Notes under the pieces: generated by a model
What the model was told of the DNA's origin: nothing
The model's input: only the letters and a program-made list of their open reading frames with translations
Databases searched by the model: none
Shown here: piece by piece, positions 1-8,376 of the stretch
How the letters are laid out: each line of letters starts with the position of its first letter
How positions within the stretch are numbered: the first letter of the stretch is position 1
Translations under genes and position numbers: made by a program
Source: Tritrichomonas musculus
Taxonomy: Eukaryota; Parabasalia; Tritrichomonadida; Tritrichomonadidae
Length of the DNA stretch: 64,000 bases
NCBI GenBank assembly: GCA_039105265.1
Contig: JAPFFF010000001.1
Coordinates: 7,068,001 to 7,132,000, forward strand
Direction of reading: 5' to 3'

Positions 1-1
1 A

Positions 2-163
2 ATTGTAACACAAGAAACAGGTGACAATACATATGCAAAAGATGTTCAAACACCACCTTTAATATGCCTCTTATTTGATTCTTCTATATCTATTCTTGTT
101 CAGCCAAATGGTATGCCACCTTTAGTTCGCCTTGGAAATTATGATTTGACCTCTAGAGAATGA
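2..163 (+). CDS. C-terminus of a gene entering from the left, possibly the capsid protein
   Basis: An open frame runs from the window edge to a TGA at 161-163, about 53 residues. It includes a TY, then a PP pair about eight residues later, then a hydrophobic stretch with a D in the order seen at the ends of the capsid proteins at 28784-30652 and 50615-52342 (NDTY, HPP, C-x-D). The resemblance is short and judged by eye. If right, the rest of element A's capsid gene lies just outside the window. The 178-aa gene follows 32 bp downstream on the same strand. Confidence 0.4.
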   Translation: MVTQETGDNTYAKDVQTPPLICLLFDSSISILVQPNGMPPLVRLGNYDLTSRE

Positions 164-195
164 AAACAGTTTTGACATCCATTTTTATTTTTGTA
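163..195 (+). promoter_or_regulatory. Copy 1 of a 33-bp leader repeated upstream of the 149-aa gene
   Basis: These 33 bases, containing GTTTTGACATCC followed by ATTTTTATTTTTGTA, match 2008-2040 with one difference. The first copy ends directly at the ATG of the 178-aa gene. A shared, position-specific, non-coding leader suggests a promoter or transcription-start element of element A. This is inference; the function is unproven. Confidence 0.5.
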
Positions 196-732
196 ATGTC
201 AAGTGAAAATGAATTGCCTCTTCATGATACTCCTATTGGTTCACCTCAATATCAATTATCACCAAACATGCAAAATTTAAATAATAGTTTTCAAAACTTT
301 GTTGTCAATAATGAAATTGATGATTGGGAAATAGACCGTGATTTTAATGAACCTCAATCAACGTCTCCAAATGAAGAAGAATTTTATGCAGGAATTAATC
401 AAATTGTAGAAAAACAATTAGAAGAACATCCAGCAAATCCAAACCGTCATGGAAATCCAAGACCTCCAAACCCACAAGATGTATTTGGAAAAAGTTATCA
501 TGACCGAGATGATTTCGGAAACTTTTTAAAAATTCTCGAAAAAAGAGAATATCCATCAGACGAAATCATAAATCTGTACAATCAATTTTTTCATACAAAT
601 ATCAATATTCAAAGTTTTGGGAAACTTATCGACATCAAAAAAAATTTTAAAGCAAGAAGAAAAACAATTGGTGGAATAAGAAAAACTTATTATAAAAGAA
701 GAAAAGAATCGAACCGCCACATACCGGTTTGA
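196..732 (+). CDS. Uncharacterised 178-aa protein of element A
   Basis: The frame is open from 160, but the ATG at 196 is the better start because the bases before it are a T-rich leader (ATTTTTATTTTT) repeated upstream of another gene. The N-terminal half is acidic and rich in N, P and E (EEEF, then a run of P/N around residues 80-95). The C-terminal 40 residues are strongly basic (KKNFKARRK, YYKRRKE), as expected for a DNA- or RNA-binding or core-associated tail. No known domain was recognised. The 3' end overlaps a GC-rich tandem repeat at 713-770. Confidence 0.7.
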   Translation: MSSENELPLHDTPIGSPQYQLSPNMQNLNNSFQNFVVNNEIDDWEIDRDFNEPQSTSPNEEEFYAGINQIVEKQLEEHPANPNRHGNPRPPNPQDVFGKSYHDRDDFGNFLKILEKREYPSDEIINLYNQFFHTNINIQSFGKLIDIKKNFKARRKTIGGIRKTYYKRRKESNRHIPV

Positions 733-770
733 TCCGCCTCATGCCGGTTTGAACCGGCTCATGCCGGCAC
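713..770. repeat. Three tandem copies of a GC-rich ~20-bp unit
   Basis: Three consecutive units (713-731, 732-751, 752-770) share the core CATGCCGGTTTGA with small changes. They are much richer in GC than the surroundings and contain CCGG palindromes. They overlap the last codons and stop of the 178-aa gene. They could be a binding-site array or a terminator-like element. The function is unknown. Confidence 0.75.
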
Positions 771-865
771 AAGCAAAAAGTAAATAAAAATTTTCACTCA
801 CAAAAAGTTATTAAGGTCATTCTATTTTTATTTTTATTTTTTTATTTTCTTGTTACATAAATAAA

Positions 866-1468
866 ATGAGTCAAGAAAAAGTTGTAGATTTTGTTACTCT
901 AAACGAATACCCGGACTATGAAATATTATCACAGTATCCTTTTACTATTAGAAGAAAAGACAACCATTATGTAGTAAAAGAATTTACTAACAAAAGTAAT
1001 GGTTATGTATGTGTATGTGTAAATGGGAATAAACAGGTGAGAAAGCATAGACTTATAGCTAATCAGTTTATACCAAATCCTGATAATTTACCTATGATAG
1101 ATCATCTTAATAGAGATAGAACTGATTATCATCTATCAAATCTTCGATGGGTATCAGTAAGCGATAACAGTAGAAATAAGTCATCAAACAAAGGTGTTTC
1201 ATACGAATTTATTGACGATATCCCTGATGATGCAATTGTTATCACACATTATGATTTAAGGAATGAAAGAAGATATTTTGGGGAAAACAAGTATTATTAT
1301 AATTATAATGATGACATATTTTATGAAAGGATAACTAATGAAATATATAGAATAATGCATGTAAATACATTAAAAGGTGGGCGTAAGTGTATTATGACAA
1401 GAGATATAAATAATAAACAAACTACTTTTTATATTCATACATTCAAACATCAATATGGACTAGAATAA
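866..1468 (+). CDS. HNH endonuclease-like protein, 200 aa
   Basis: The N-terminal part (residues 8-40) resembles a NUMOD4-like module (YPDYEI and TIRR). It is followed by an HNH core of the homing-endonuclease HNH_3 type: H61-R62, IDH at 78-80, N82, then N92-L-R-W, and N104. The expected action is metal-dependent DNA cutting. The last 90 residues form an extension (FIDDIPDDA, later KYYYNYND and HVN) that is also present in the four other HNH genes of this window. It is a stand-alone gene behind a T-rich leader at 828-865. It could be a homing gene or a helper nuclease of the element. Confidence 0.88.
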   Translation: MSQEKVVDFVTLNEYPDYEILSQYPFTIRRKDNHYVVKEFTNKSNGYVCVCVNGNKQVRKHRLIANQFIPNPDNLPMIDHLNRDRTDYHLSNLRWVSVSDNSRNKSSNKGVSYEFIDDIPDDAIVITHYDLRNERRYFGENKYYYNYNDDIFYERITNEIYRIMHVNTLKGGRKCIMTRDINNKQTTFYIHTFKHQYGLE

Positions 1469-2007
1469 TCTACTAATATCTTGATAAATACTCAGCCTTT
1501 TTGAAATATTTTTTTAAATATAATATAGACTCATGTTGGTAGTTAACATATTCCAATATACAAAATTGAATAGGGGGGTAAACAAATTGTTTTACAAATA
1601 TCTTGGTAAATACTTGACCAATTGTGAATATTAACACTAATATAATAATTATTCCCTAAGTACTAAAACATACTAGAATATAAAAAATAGTTACCCTGTA
1701 GTTGTTGAGATATAGAAAAGTGATGTGAATTCGAGCTCCATTTTTGACCCTTTTCCATATCTTGATAACCCCTAAACCTTTCATGAATATTATCATAAAT
1801 ATAACATTTGTAGGGATAAAATAGAAATATACTACAATATAAGAAATAGTTACTCTGTAGTTGTTGAGATATAGAAAAATGGTTCCAAACCGAATTTTCC
1901 CAAATTTGAGTAAAGGACGGAATTTTGATAGAACGTATCTCTGGGCATGAAATTATAATAAGTTGTAGGGAAGATTAGTAAAAAATTTTTGGAAACGAAA
2001 AAATTAA
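1469..2007. repeat. Non-coding AT-rich island with degenerate repeats
   Basis: No convincing gene lies here. A 54-bp block at 1669-1722 recurs at 1828-1881 with few changes (core GTAGTTGTTGAGATATAGAAA). The phrase ATATCTTGRTAA recurs near 1477, 1597 and 1757. Together they suggest two to three decayed copies of a 120-160-bp unit. The role is unknown; candidates are an origin, a regulatory block or a decayed insertion. Confidence 0.6.
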
Positions 2008-2040
2008 AAAACGGTTTTGACATCCATTTTTATTTTTGTA
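2008..2040 (+). promoter_or_regulatory. Copy 2 of the 33-bp leader
   Basis: Matches 163-195 at 32 of 33 bases, including GTTTTGACATCC and ATTTTTATTTTTGTA. Here it lies 40 bp upstream of the ATG at 2080, and a second T-rich run (2051-2070) intervenes. It probably marks a transcription start of element A, by analogy with copy 1. Confidence 0.45.
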
Positions 2041-2079
2041 TTACTCAATATTTTTAAAATTTTTTTATTTCCATACAAA

Positions 2080-2529
2080 ATGCAAGACCAATATAAAGTT
2101 TATGATTACATCAATAATGTTATTTCTCTCGCTGATAACCCAGAAGATTTTAAGGAAAGTAATTTCGCTATCCTTTGTGATCGATATCCAATTCAACTTT
2201 CAAAAAATAAATATTTAGCAAAAGTCATCTACATATCAATTAAGGCGGACAAGAACGTATGGAGGATATATCCGGACAAGATTAAAGAATATGATATAGA
2301 ACACATAGTATTAAATACTAACTCAAGAAGGAAAATTAATTATAAAATGCAAGAGTTTTTTGTTAATGGTTCAAATAAGGAACAAAATTATGGGGAATAC
2401 AGTTATTACAATTACTCGATAGAATTAGCATCCAAAAAGACTAAAACAATGATAGAGGAATTACGTAAGAAATATGAATTAAATACACCTGAACTATTTA
2501 TTGGTCTCCATCAAGAGCTAGTTCTGTAA
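2080..2529 (+). CDS. 149-aa protein, relative of the 151-aa gene of elements C and D
   Basis: The frame is open from 2017, but the ATG at 2080 follows a T-rich leader and gives a protein aligned end to end with the product of 58847-59302. Shared landmarks are KVYDYIN at the start, ILCDRYPI near residue 35, AKVIYIS near 50, the EYxYYNYSI segment and the C-terminal NTPxLFxGxxQ. No known family was recognised. Because it persists in two distant element families, it is probably a core function of these Mavericks, not a passenger. Confidence 0.8.
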   Translation: MQDQYKVYDYINNVISLADNPEDFKESNFAILCDRYPIQLSKNKYLAKVIYISIKADKNVWRIYPDKIKEYDIEHIVLNTNSRRKINYKMQEFFVNGSNKEQNYGEYSYYNYSIELASKKTKTMIEELRKKYELNTPELFIGLHQELVL

Positions 2530-2569
2530 GTCGGAATCTCGACTGACCAATTTTTTTTTTGAAAAAGAA

Positions 2570-2998
2570 ATGAATAAGTACAGAAATCCAAATTCAACAA
2601 CAGTTGGAGCAGAAGGGGCAATGTTTAATGAAGGAACTAAGACTGAGAAGACAATAGAGTTTAATCACTTTGGCATATTTTCTAATGACAATACTTACGC
2701 AGTTACGTTTAACCAAAGAATTAATAGACCACCAACAAAGTATATGGAAAACAAACCAGTCAAACCACCAAAGAGTAATCAACATAAAACAAAACCATTA
2801 CACGAACCACCTGTTAGCATTACAGATGGAGGGTATTATTTAAAGAAAGATAAAGCACCCAAAGCTCCTATTCTTCCTCCATACTTAAAGAAACCAGAGA
2901 AATTAGGAGAAATACAAGGTAGAGCGGATGAAAGAAATAAAGGAAGGATTGGATACTTTAAACCAATTAATGTTAAGCAAGCTAATATTCATTACTGA
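2570..2998 (+). CDS. Uncharacterised 142-aa proline/lysine-rich protein
   Basis: It starts 40 bp after the 149-aa gene behind a run of T. It is rich in P and K (KPVKPPKSN around residue 65, APILPPYLKKP around 105) and looks largely disordered apart from the first 50 residues. No domain or relative was recognised in the other elements. It could be a minor virion or DNA-binding protein, judging only from composition and position. Confidence 0.65.
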   Translation: MNKYRNPNSTTVGAEGAMFNEGTKTEKTIEFNHFGIFSNDNTYAVTFNQRINRPPTKYMENKPVKPPKSNQHKTKPLHEPPVSITDGGYYLKKDKAPKAPILPPYLKKPEKLGEIQGRADERNKGRIGYFKPINVKQANIHY

Positions 2999-3028
2999 AA
3001 ATAAATTAATATTTTTATCTCTATCAAA

Positions 3029-3607
3029 ATGACTGAAGGGCAAACTATAGAATTCGTTCCACTTATTGGTTTTGAAGACAAGTATGAAATACTTAATCAA
3101 TATCCATTTACTATAAGAAGAAAGGATAATCATCATGTCATTAAAGAAAGATATGATAAAGATGGCTATATAACACTTTGTTTGAATCAAAATAATTGCA
3201 GAAAACATAGAATTATAGCAATTCAATTTATACAAAATGATGATCCAAATAATAAAACACAAATAGATCATATTGATGGAGATGTTACAAATAATCATAT
3301 AGATAACTTACGTTGGTGTTCAGCTTCTGAAAATTGTAAAAATAAATCTTCCGTACATAATATTGAATATGAATATGTTGATACCTTACCAGATGATGCA
3401 ATTGTAGTAAATGATTATGGAAAGCATCATTTTGAAGGATATTATTATTGTGATAATATATTTTATTTTGATAATGGTGTTAGAATCAGGAAAATGCATA
3501 TTAATGAACATAAGACAGGACAAAAATTTGTTTCAATGATGAATACTAATGGTAAATATGTTAAGGTACATTATTTAAACTTCAAAAAGTTATATGGTGT
3601 TGAATAA
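3029..3607 (+). CDS. HNH endonuclease-like protein, 192 aa
   Basis: Second HNH gene of element A. The N-terminus (YEILNQYPFTIRRKDNHH) is nearly that of the 200-aa protein. The HNH core reads KHRIIAIQFI, then QIDHIDGD, then HIDNLRWCS and N. The C-terminal extension (YVDTLPDDAI, then YYYCDNIFYF, then KMHINEHK) matches the family. It sits 30 bp downstream of the 142-aa gene on the same strand. The paralogues at 866-1468 and 4594-5157 have diverged clearly, so duplication is not recent. Confidence 0.87.
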   Translation: MTEGQTIEFVPLIGFEDKYEILNQYPFTIRRKDNHHVIKERYDKDGYITLCLNQNNCRKHRIIAIQFIQNDDPNNKTQIDHIDGDVTNNHIDNLRWCSASENCKNKSSVHNIEYEYVDTLPDDAIVVNDYGKHHFEGYYYCDNIFYFDNGVRIRKMHINEHKTGQKFVSMMNTNGKYVKVHYLNFKKLYGVE

Positions 3608-3646
3608 GAGGTATTAGCAAAAAACAACTTTTTATTTTTAAACAAA

Positions 3647-4174
3647 ATGATTAAGAAAAGATCCTTATCACAAGGTGTGCAGGCGAACGTTTCATTAGAA
3701 CCTCAAGCAGCAGCACAGTCAACAAGCAATATAAATAATAATATTATTATAAACAAAAGGGATGATGGAAAAGAAGAAATTGTTATCACTCGTAATGTTG
3801 AATTAGAAGAGAATCAAGAAGAAGAAACAAAGGATGTTAAGTACGTGATACTTGAAACGTATGCAAAAATATTGTTAGACCAGGACAAAGCATTATTATC
3901 CAACTTAATATCAAAGAATTGTATAATTGTCCCTGTTACTGCCTTATCTAATATAATTAAAACAATTATTAAGGCGGAGGTGGTAGAAATAAGTCTTGAT
4001 GAGGATGTAGGTTGTTGTGCAGGGAAAGCTAATCCAATACGTAAGATAGATTCCATTAAGATAGTAAATGATAATGGAGAAGTATGTACTGATTTCAAAC
4101 AAGTATATAACAAAGAATATAATGAATTAGTTAACAAATATCATTTGTGTCTTAAGCATGCAGTTAATATGTAA
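3647..4174 (+). CDS. 175-aa protein, relative of the 189/191-aa gene of elements C and D
   Basis: A disordered N-terminal half (Q/A/N-rich, then acidic EENQEEE) leads into a conserved C-terminal domain. There an L-rich helical stretch (LLSNLISKNC) is followed by VEISLDEDVGCCAGKA, then IRKIDSIKI and a final VNKYHLCLKHA. The same layout, with Cys residues at the same place, appears in the product of 57200-57769. No known function. The conserved Cys group could bind a metal. A T-rich leader precedes the ATG. Confidence 0.75.
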   Translation: MIKKRSLSQGVQANVSLEPQAAAQSTSNINNNIIINKRDDGKEEIVITRNVELEENQEEETKDVKYVILETYAKILLDQDKALLSNLISKNCIIVPVTALSNIIKTIIKAEVVEISLDEDVGCCAGKANPIRKIDSIKIVNDNGEVCTDFKQVYNKEYNELVNKYHLCLKHAVNM

Positions 4175-4203
4175 TTATTATTTGTTTTTTTATTTTTATC
4201 AAA

Positions 4204-4485
4204 ATGACGAGTAAAATAGACCTAAACCAATTCAAGAAAACAGAAGTAATAAAGAAATTGTCCAAATCGAAGTCAAGTGAGAATCTGACGTCAATGGATA
4301 CTCCGAAAAGAGGCAGGAAGAGTAAATATAATACCCCTGAAGAAAGACTTGAAGCCAGACGACAACAACAAAAAGAATATAGACAAAGAAAGAAGCAAGA
4401 GTTAGAGGAATTGAAGAAAATTGCTCAATTCGCTGCGAGCACTCGCGAAGCTCAAATAGTTACTGCTGAGAAGAAAGAAGCATGA
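4204..4485 (+). CDS. 93-aa basic, bZIP-like or AT-hook-like protein
   Basis: Contains KRGRKSKY (AT-hook-like, residues about 36-43), then ERLEARRQQQKEYRQRKKQE and ELEELKK, a basic region running into a short heptad-like helix. This is the look of a small bZIP-type or nucleic-acid-binding protein. The leucine zipper is short, so dimerisation is uncertain. The leader TTTTTTTATTTTTATC lies directly upstream. It could be a regulator or a DNA-condensing protein of element A. Confidence 0.65.
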   Translation: MTSKIDLNQFKKTEVIKKLSKSKSSENLTSMDTPKRGRKSKYNTPEERLEARRQQQKEYRQRKKQELEELKKIAQFAASTREAQIVTAEKKEA

Positions 4486-4593
4486 AAACAAAAAACCTTC
4501 ATCTTATTTTTGGTTTGGGTTAACAGGTTAGATCTAACCCTATTTTTCTAACCATTCACAGCCATCTGATAAACAAAAATATAGGATGATTTT

Positions 4594-5157
4594 TTAGATA
4601 TCATAACGTTTACGGAATTGTTTTATACTTATTTTTCTTAGCTTACCATTTACATCTTTCATAAATACACACTCAGATCCTCTATCATTATTTATATGCA
4701 ATCTTCTATACATGTCGTCATGAGTTTTCAAATAAAACTGTTCATCAACTAAGTTAAAGTAATAATTATGAAATTCATGTTCACCATATCTTGTAATTTC
4801 AAAAGATTCATCTTCATCAAGTTTATCAATGAATGTGTACTCAATACCTCCTTGCTTAGACTTGTTCATACAGTTTTCCTGATTTGTAATCCACCTTAAG
4901 TTCTCTATTCTATAATCAGCTCTATTATGATTAATATGATCCACTTGAGGTAAGTTATCAGGGTTTGGTATAAACTGTTGTGCTATAATCCTGTGCTTCT
5001 TAAAATGTTTTCCATTTAATTTTATAACAGCATAACCTTTTCTATCAAACCACTCACTAATTTCATATCCATCTCTTTTTCTCCTAATTGTGAATGGATA
5101 TTTATCTAATATTTCATAATCCATGAAATCTTTTAGGGCGATATATTTAGCTTCCAT
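4594..5157 (-). CDS. HNH endonuclease-like protein downstream of the polymerase, 187 aa
   Basis: Starts only 11 bp after the polymerase stop on the same strand, so the two are probably expressed together. Family features are MDYEILDKYPFTIRR, then KHRIIAQQFIPNPDNL, then QVDHINHNRADYRIENLRW and an N, and the C-terminal extension (FIDKLDEDE, then YYFNLVDEQFYL, then LHINNDRG). Elements B and D have an HNH gene in this same position behind an unrelated-looking polymerase. That argues for a function linked to replication or resolution rather than chance homing. Confidence 0.88.
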   Translation of the reverse strand: MEAKYIALKDFMDYEILDKYPFTIRRKRDGYEISEWFDRKGYAVIKLNGKHFKKHRIIAQQFIPNPDNLPQVDHINHNRADYRIENLRWITNQENCMNKSKQGGIEYTFIDKLDEDESFEITRYGEHEFHNYYFNLVDEQFYLKTHDDMYRRLHINNDRGSECVFMKDVNGKLRKISIKQFRKRYDI

Positions 5158-5168
5158 GTATACTAAAA

Positions 5169-8100
5169 TTAAAATTTCATCTTTCTTTCAAAAACCGGAA
5201 TATTAATTTGTTGATAAGAATTACTCTTTCTGAAGCAATTGGAACCATCTAATAAATTAAATGTTATTTCTTCTCCGTGATACATCCTTTCATATAACTC
5301 CTCTACTGTAATACCCATTCGTTTACACTTGTTTAATATGCATTGCTTGGGTACTCCACGCATACGGATGTGATAGCCTTCATTACCTTTTTCATCAACT
5401 AGGATATCTAAGTAACTTTTCTTTCCTAATGCTATTAATTTCCTTGAATGAACACTACCGACAGCACCATTAAACGAATCAAAGTCACAATGAAACTGTG
5501 TCATCTTCTTACCAATCAACTCCTTCCCATATTTTTTCTTGAACACCTCAGCTATCCTTGGTACATCTATTTCTCTAACGTGTACGCTATCTGTATCAGT
5601 ATAGTAGATGTCTATTCCATTTTGCTCAGCAGTACTCATTACCCTATTCATAAGATGTTTGCTCCATGACAAGACACTAGCACCAAAATGAGGTAAATTA
5701 AAATGACTGTTTATTGGTTTAACCTTCTTAACATATACATTATCAATTGACTTGTTCTCTATCACCTCTGTTATGTAATTATAGTTCTTCCATATATATT
5801 TAATGGCTTTATCTTTTGGTATACATTTAGTTTCAGTTGTTGTTGCCTTTAGGATAGATTTTCCGTAAATGGAATTAAGAAGTAGTTTGATGGTTTGTTG
5901 CAATGGATTGTTAGCATCTTGGTATCTCCTTCTTAGATTGAACAATTTCTCTATAAATACATTAATCTTGTTGTTGAATCCTTTGTCAAAGTAATATCCT
6001 CTAATAAACTCATAATCGAAATCATAAAACTCCATCAAGTCCATAAAAGCTCTCTTGTCTATGTAATAATTGTTGATGGGGTTGTTGTTAAATATTTTTG
6101 ACCCTTGATCATTCCTACTAAATATTTGTCCAAATTTATATGGTTTGTCAGCCTTGCACTTGATCTTCTTGATATTGATTTCAATGAAGAACTGATCAAA
6201 ATCTAATAATTCCTTTGTAAACATATCCGATGGGCCCGCACGATTAGTACCTGAGGCCTCCAGGCGAATTACTTCTGGCACTCCTTTAGGTACACCAGAC
6301 ATAATACTCATTGCACTAGGATATAAACTGACTGCATCAAAATCTTGTATCCTTTCCTCTATATATTGCTTTTCATTATTAGCTGTCATTGTTCTACCTC
6401 CACTAACGCATCTCTGAATGAAGTTTTGTGGTTTACCACTAAGTTGATAACACCCATCAAAGCAACCAAATTTATATGCATAATAGTAGCCAATAGAGCT
6501 AATGGAGATAAAGTTATGGACATCAAGCATCTTTGTCTTCGTCTGCTTAAATACTTCTACCAGATCTCTATTAAATTTCTCTACTCCCTTCATCAATACT
6601 ATGCAATCCAGTTTGCAATAATAGATAGCATACTTCATAATATCAATAGCTCCTCCAACATATGCACCACAAGCTTTTGCATTATCTATTAATTGCTTCC
6701 AGTCTTGTTTTATCTGTGTCAATGGTTTCTTGTCTTGGTTCTCCATGTAATACTGTAGTTGAAATTCAAGCGCAGAGACAGTTTTCCTATTTATGTTCCT
6801 TTCAGTATATATTTTATAGGCCATTACCTCTTTATGAACTGGCAACTGAAACATCTTACCAAATGAAGCTAATGCAGCAGGGATGATAGAGTAGCTATTG
6901 CGGAAAGTTAATCTCTTGTTAGGTTTATACTTTGTCATGACTATTTGCAGAATCGTTCCACTTCTCTCTGTTATTTGTACATCCCATCCAGGAGTATTTA
7001 TAAAGAAACAAGCATCATATTTAAGGTTATGGAAGTAAATGAGAGAATTGTTCTCCAATGACTTTAGTAATCTGTCAGCGATATTCTCCCCATCAAATAT
7101 CATTTTATGAATTAACTCTTTGGTCCTGTACACAGTAATATTTAGATAAGGCATATGGGGTGATACAGTGGTATTAGTTTCAAAATCAGAATAATAAATC
7201 CTACTCCACTCTCTCTCCTTTTTCGTCTCTGATGAATCTATTAGTTTACAGCACAATTCAGGATCATATTCAAGGTCTGTATAATCCGCTAAGTGAGAGT
7301 TGTATTCATTCGTTGCTAAGATATTCATTTCACAGGACTTTATTTCTCTGAACTTTCCTTCTTTAAATAGCTTGCGAAATATTGCCATAGGTTTAACACC
7401 ATTTAGGGGTTTATATATCATGTAATGGTTCTTGTACAGTAATAAGTCAACAATTCGGTCAAACTCTTTGGCCCATGGTCTCTTTCTTGTATCTATTTTT
7501 ATTTCTTGTTGGTTTACTACATCTTTTCCCTCATTAATCCTTCTTACAACAAAATGGCATTTAAACTGCTTGGCTATATCGTATATCAAGTTATTGGGGA
7601 TTAACCTAGTCTTGACCATAAAGCGTAAATAATTAATTTCCTCATCAGTGAATACTCCAGACTGAATGCAAGCATATACCAAACAATTGTCTTTATAGTT
7701 CTTCTTATCAACTGTCTTGAATATTTGGTACTGTGATAAGTCTAAATCAGAAAGATTAATATAAGGGAAGAATCCACCTTCTGGATTATCGCGATAATCT
7801 TCGTCGACTTCAACTTCTTCTTCATACAACTTACCTTTATTATCTTCTTTATTAATAGTGAATGATGTTTGCTTGCCTCTCTTTCTATTTTTAATGAAGA
7901 GCAACTGGTATTTTGCAGGGATGAATACATTGCCAACCCAAGGATTATTGTCTGAACAGTCATCATTCAAGTCTATTGTCCCTGATATATGTCCTATTGT
8001 TGAATCTAATCTTCGTGCCTTGGAAAGTGTAAACCATTTGTATTCCTCACCACCTAATGATTCGCTTTTTACTACTATATTCTTCTTATTCTCTTTGTGT

Positions 8101-8321
8101 AATTGTCTTAATGTTTCAGTGAAAGCAAGTCTCTTATCTTCATCATCACCTATATCTATGTCAAATGATATTTCTTTCTTAGCCTTGGTCATGAATTCTT
8201 TCAAATATTTCTTGAACTTTCGTTTGTCTCTTACGTCTTTCACCCTTTGCTTATACTCTTTTCTTGCTTCCGTTCTTGCAGTCGAATAGAGGTCAACTGA
8301 TATATCAAAGAGGTATGTCAT
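5169..8321 (-). CDS. polB: Protein-primed family B DNA polymerase, 1050 aa
   Basis: Replicates the linear element from a terminal protein. Exonuclease motifs: Exo I DFET at 379-382, Exo II FHNLKYD at 430-436, Exo III YYCKLD at 567-572. Polymerase motifs: A DFDAVSLYPS at 660-669, B LLLNSIYGKS at 813-822, C YTDTDS at 907-912, and KSY at 968-970. Between the exonuclease and motif A lies GGRTM (641-645). The first 370 residues are not polymerase: DNCLVYAC (211-218) and KNHYMIY (297-303) look like the Cys and His ends of an OTU/papain-like fold. All catalytic acids are present. It is a different family from the 1515-aa polymerases of B-D. Confidence 0.95.
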   Translation of the reverse strand: MTYLFDISVDLYSTARTEARKEYKQRVKDVRDKRKFKKYLKEFMTKAKKEISFDIDIGDDEDKRLAFTETLRQLHKENKKNIVVKSESLGGEEYKWFTLSKARRLDSTIGHISGTIDLNDDCSDNNPWVGNVFIPAKYQLLFIKNRKRGKQTSFTINKEDNKGKLYEEEVEVDEDYRDNPEGGFFPYINLSDLDLSQYQIFKTVDKKNYKDNCLVYACIQSGVFTDEEINYLRFMVKTRLIPNNLIYDIAKQFKCHFVVRRINEGKDVVNQQEIKIDTRKRPWAKEFDRIVDLLLYKNHYMIYKPLNGVKPMAIFRKLFKEGKFREIKSCEMNILATNEYNSHLADYTDLEYDPELCCKLIDSSETKKEREWSRIYYSDFETNTTVSPHMPYLNITVYRTKELIHKMIFDGENIADRLLKSLENNSLIYFHNLKYDACFFINTPGWDVQITERSGTILQIVMTKYKPNKRLTFRNSYSIIPAALASFGKMFQLPVHKEVMAYKIYTERNINRKTVSALEFQLQYYMENQDKKPLTQIKQDWKQLIDNAKACGAYVGGAIDIMKYAIYYCKLDCIVLMKGVEKFNRDLVEVFKQTKTKMLDVHNFISISSIGYYYAYKFGCFDGCYQLSGKPQNFIQRCVSGGRTMTANNEKQYIEERIQDFDAVSLYPSAMSIMSGVPKGVPEVIRLEASGTNRAGPSDMFTKELLDFDQFFIEINIKKIKCKADKPYKFGQIFSRNDQGSKIFNNNPINNYYIDKRAFMDLMEFYDFDYEFIRGYYFDKGFNNKINVFIEKLFNLRRRYQDANNPLQQTIKLLLNSIYGKSILKATTTETKCIPKDKAIKYIWKNYNYITEVIENKSIDNVYVKKVKPINSHFNLPHFGASVLSWSKHLMNRVMSTAEQNGIDIYYTDTDSVHVREIDVPRIAEVFKKKYGKELIGKKMTQFHCDFDSFNGAVGSVHSRKLIALGKKSYLDILVDEKGNEGYHIRMRGVPKQCILNKCKRMGITVEELYERMYHGEEITFNLLDGSNCFRKSNSYQQINIPVFERKMKF

Positions 8322-8376
8322 TTAAGTGTAAATAAGAAATAAAAAAATATCACGCTAAATATTTATTAACCCTAAA

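Noticed and set aside
5448-8289. Several plus-strand ORFs opposite the polymerase of A
   Set aside because: Antisense shadows of a gene with all polymerase motifs.
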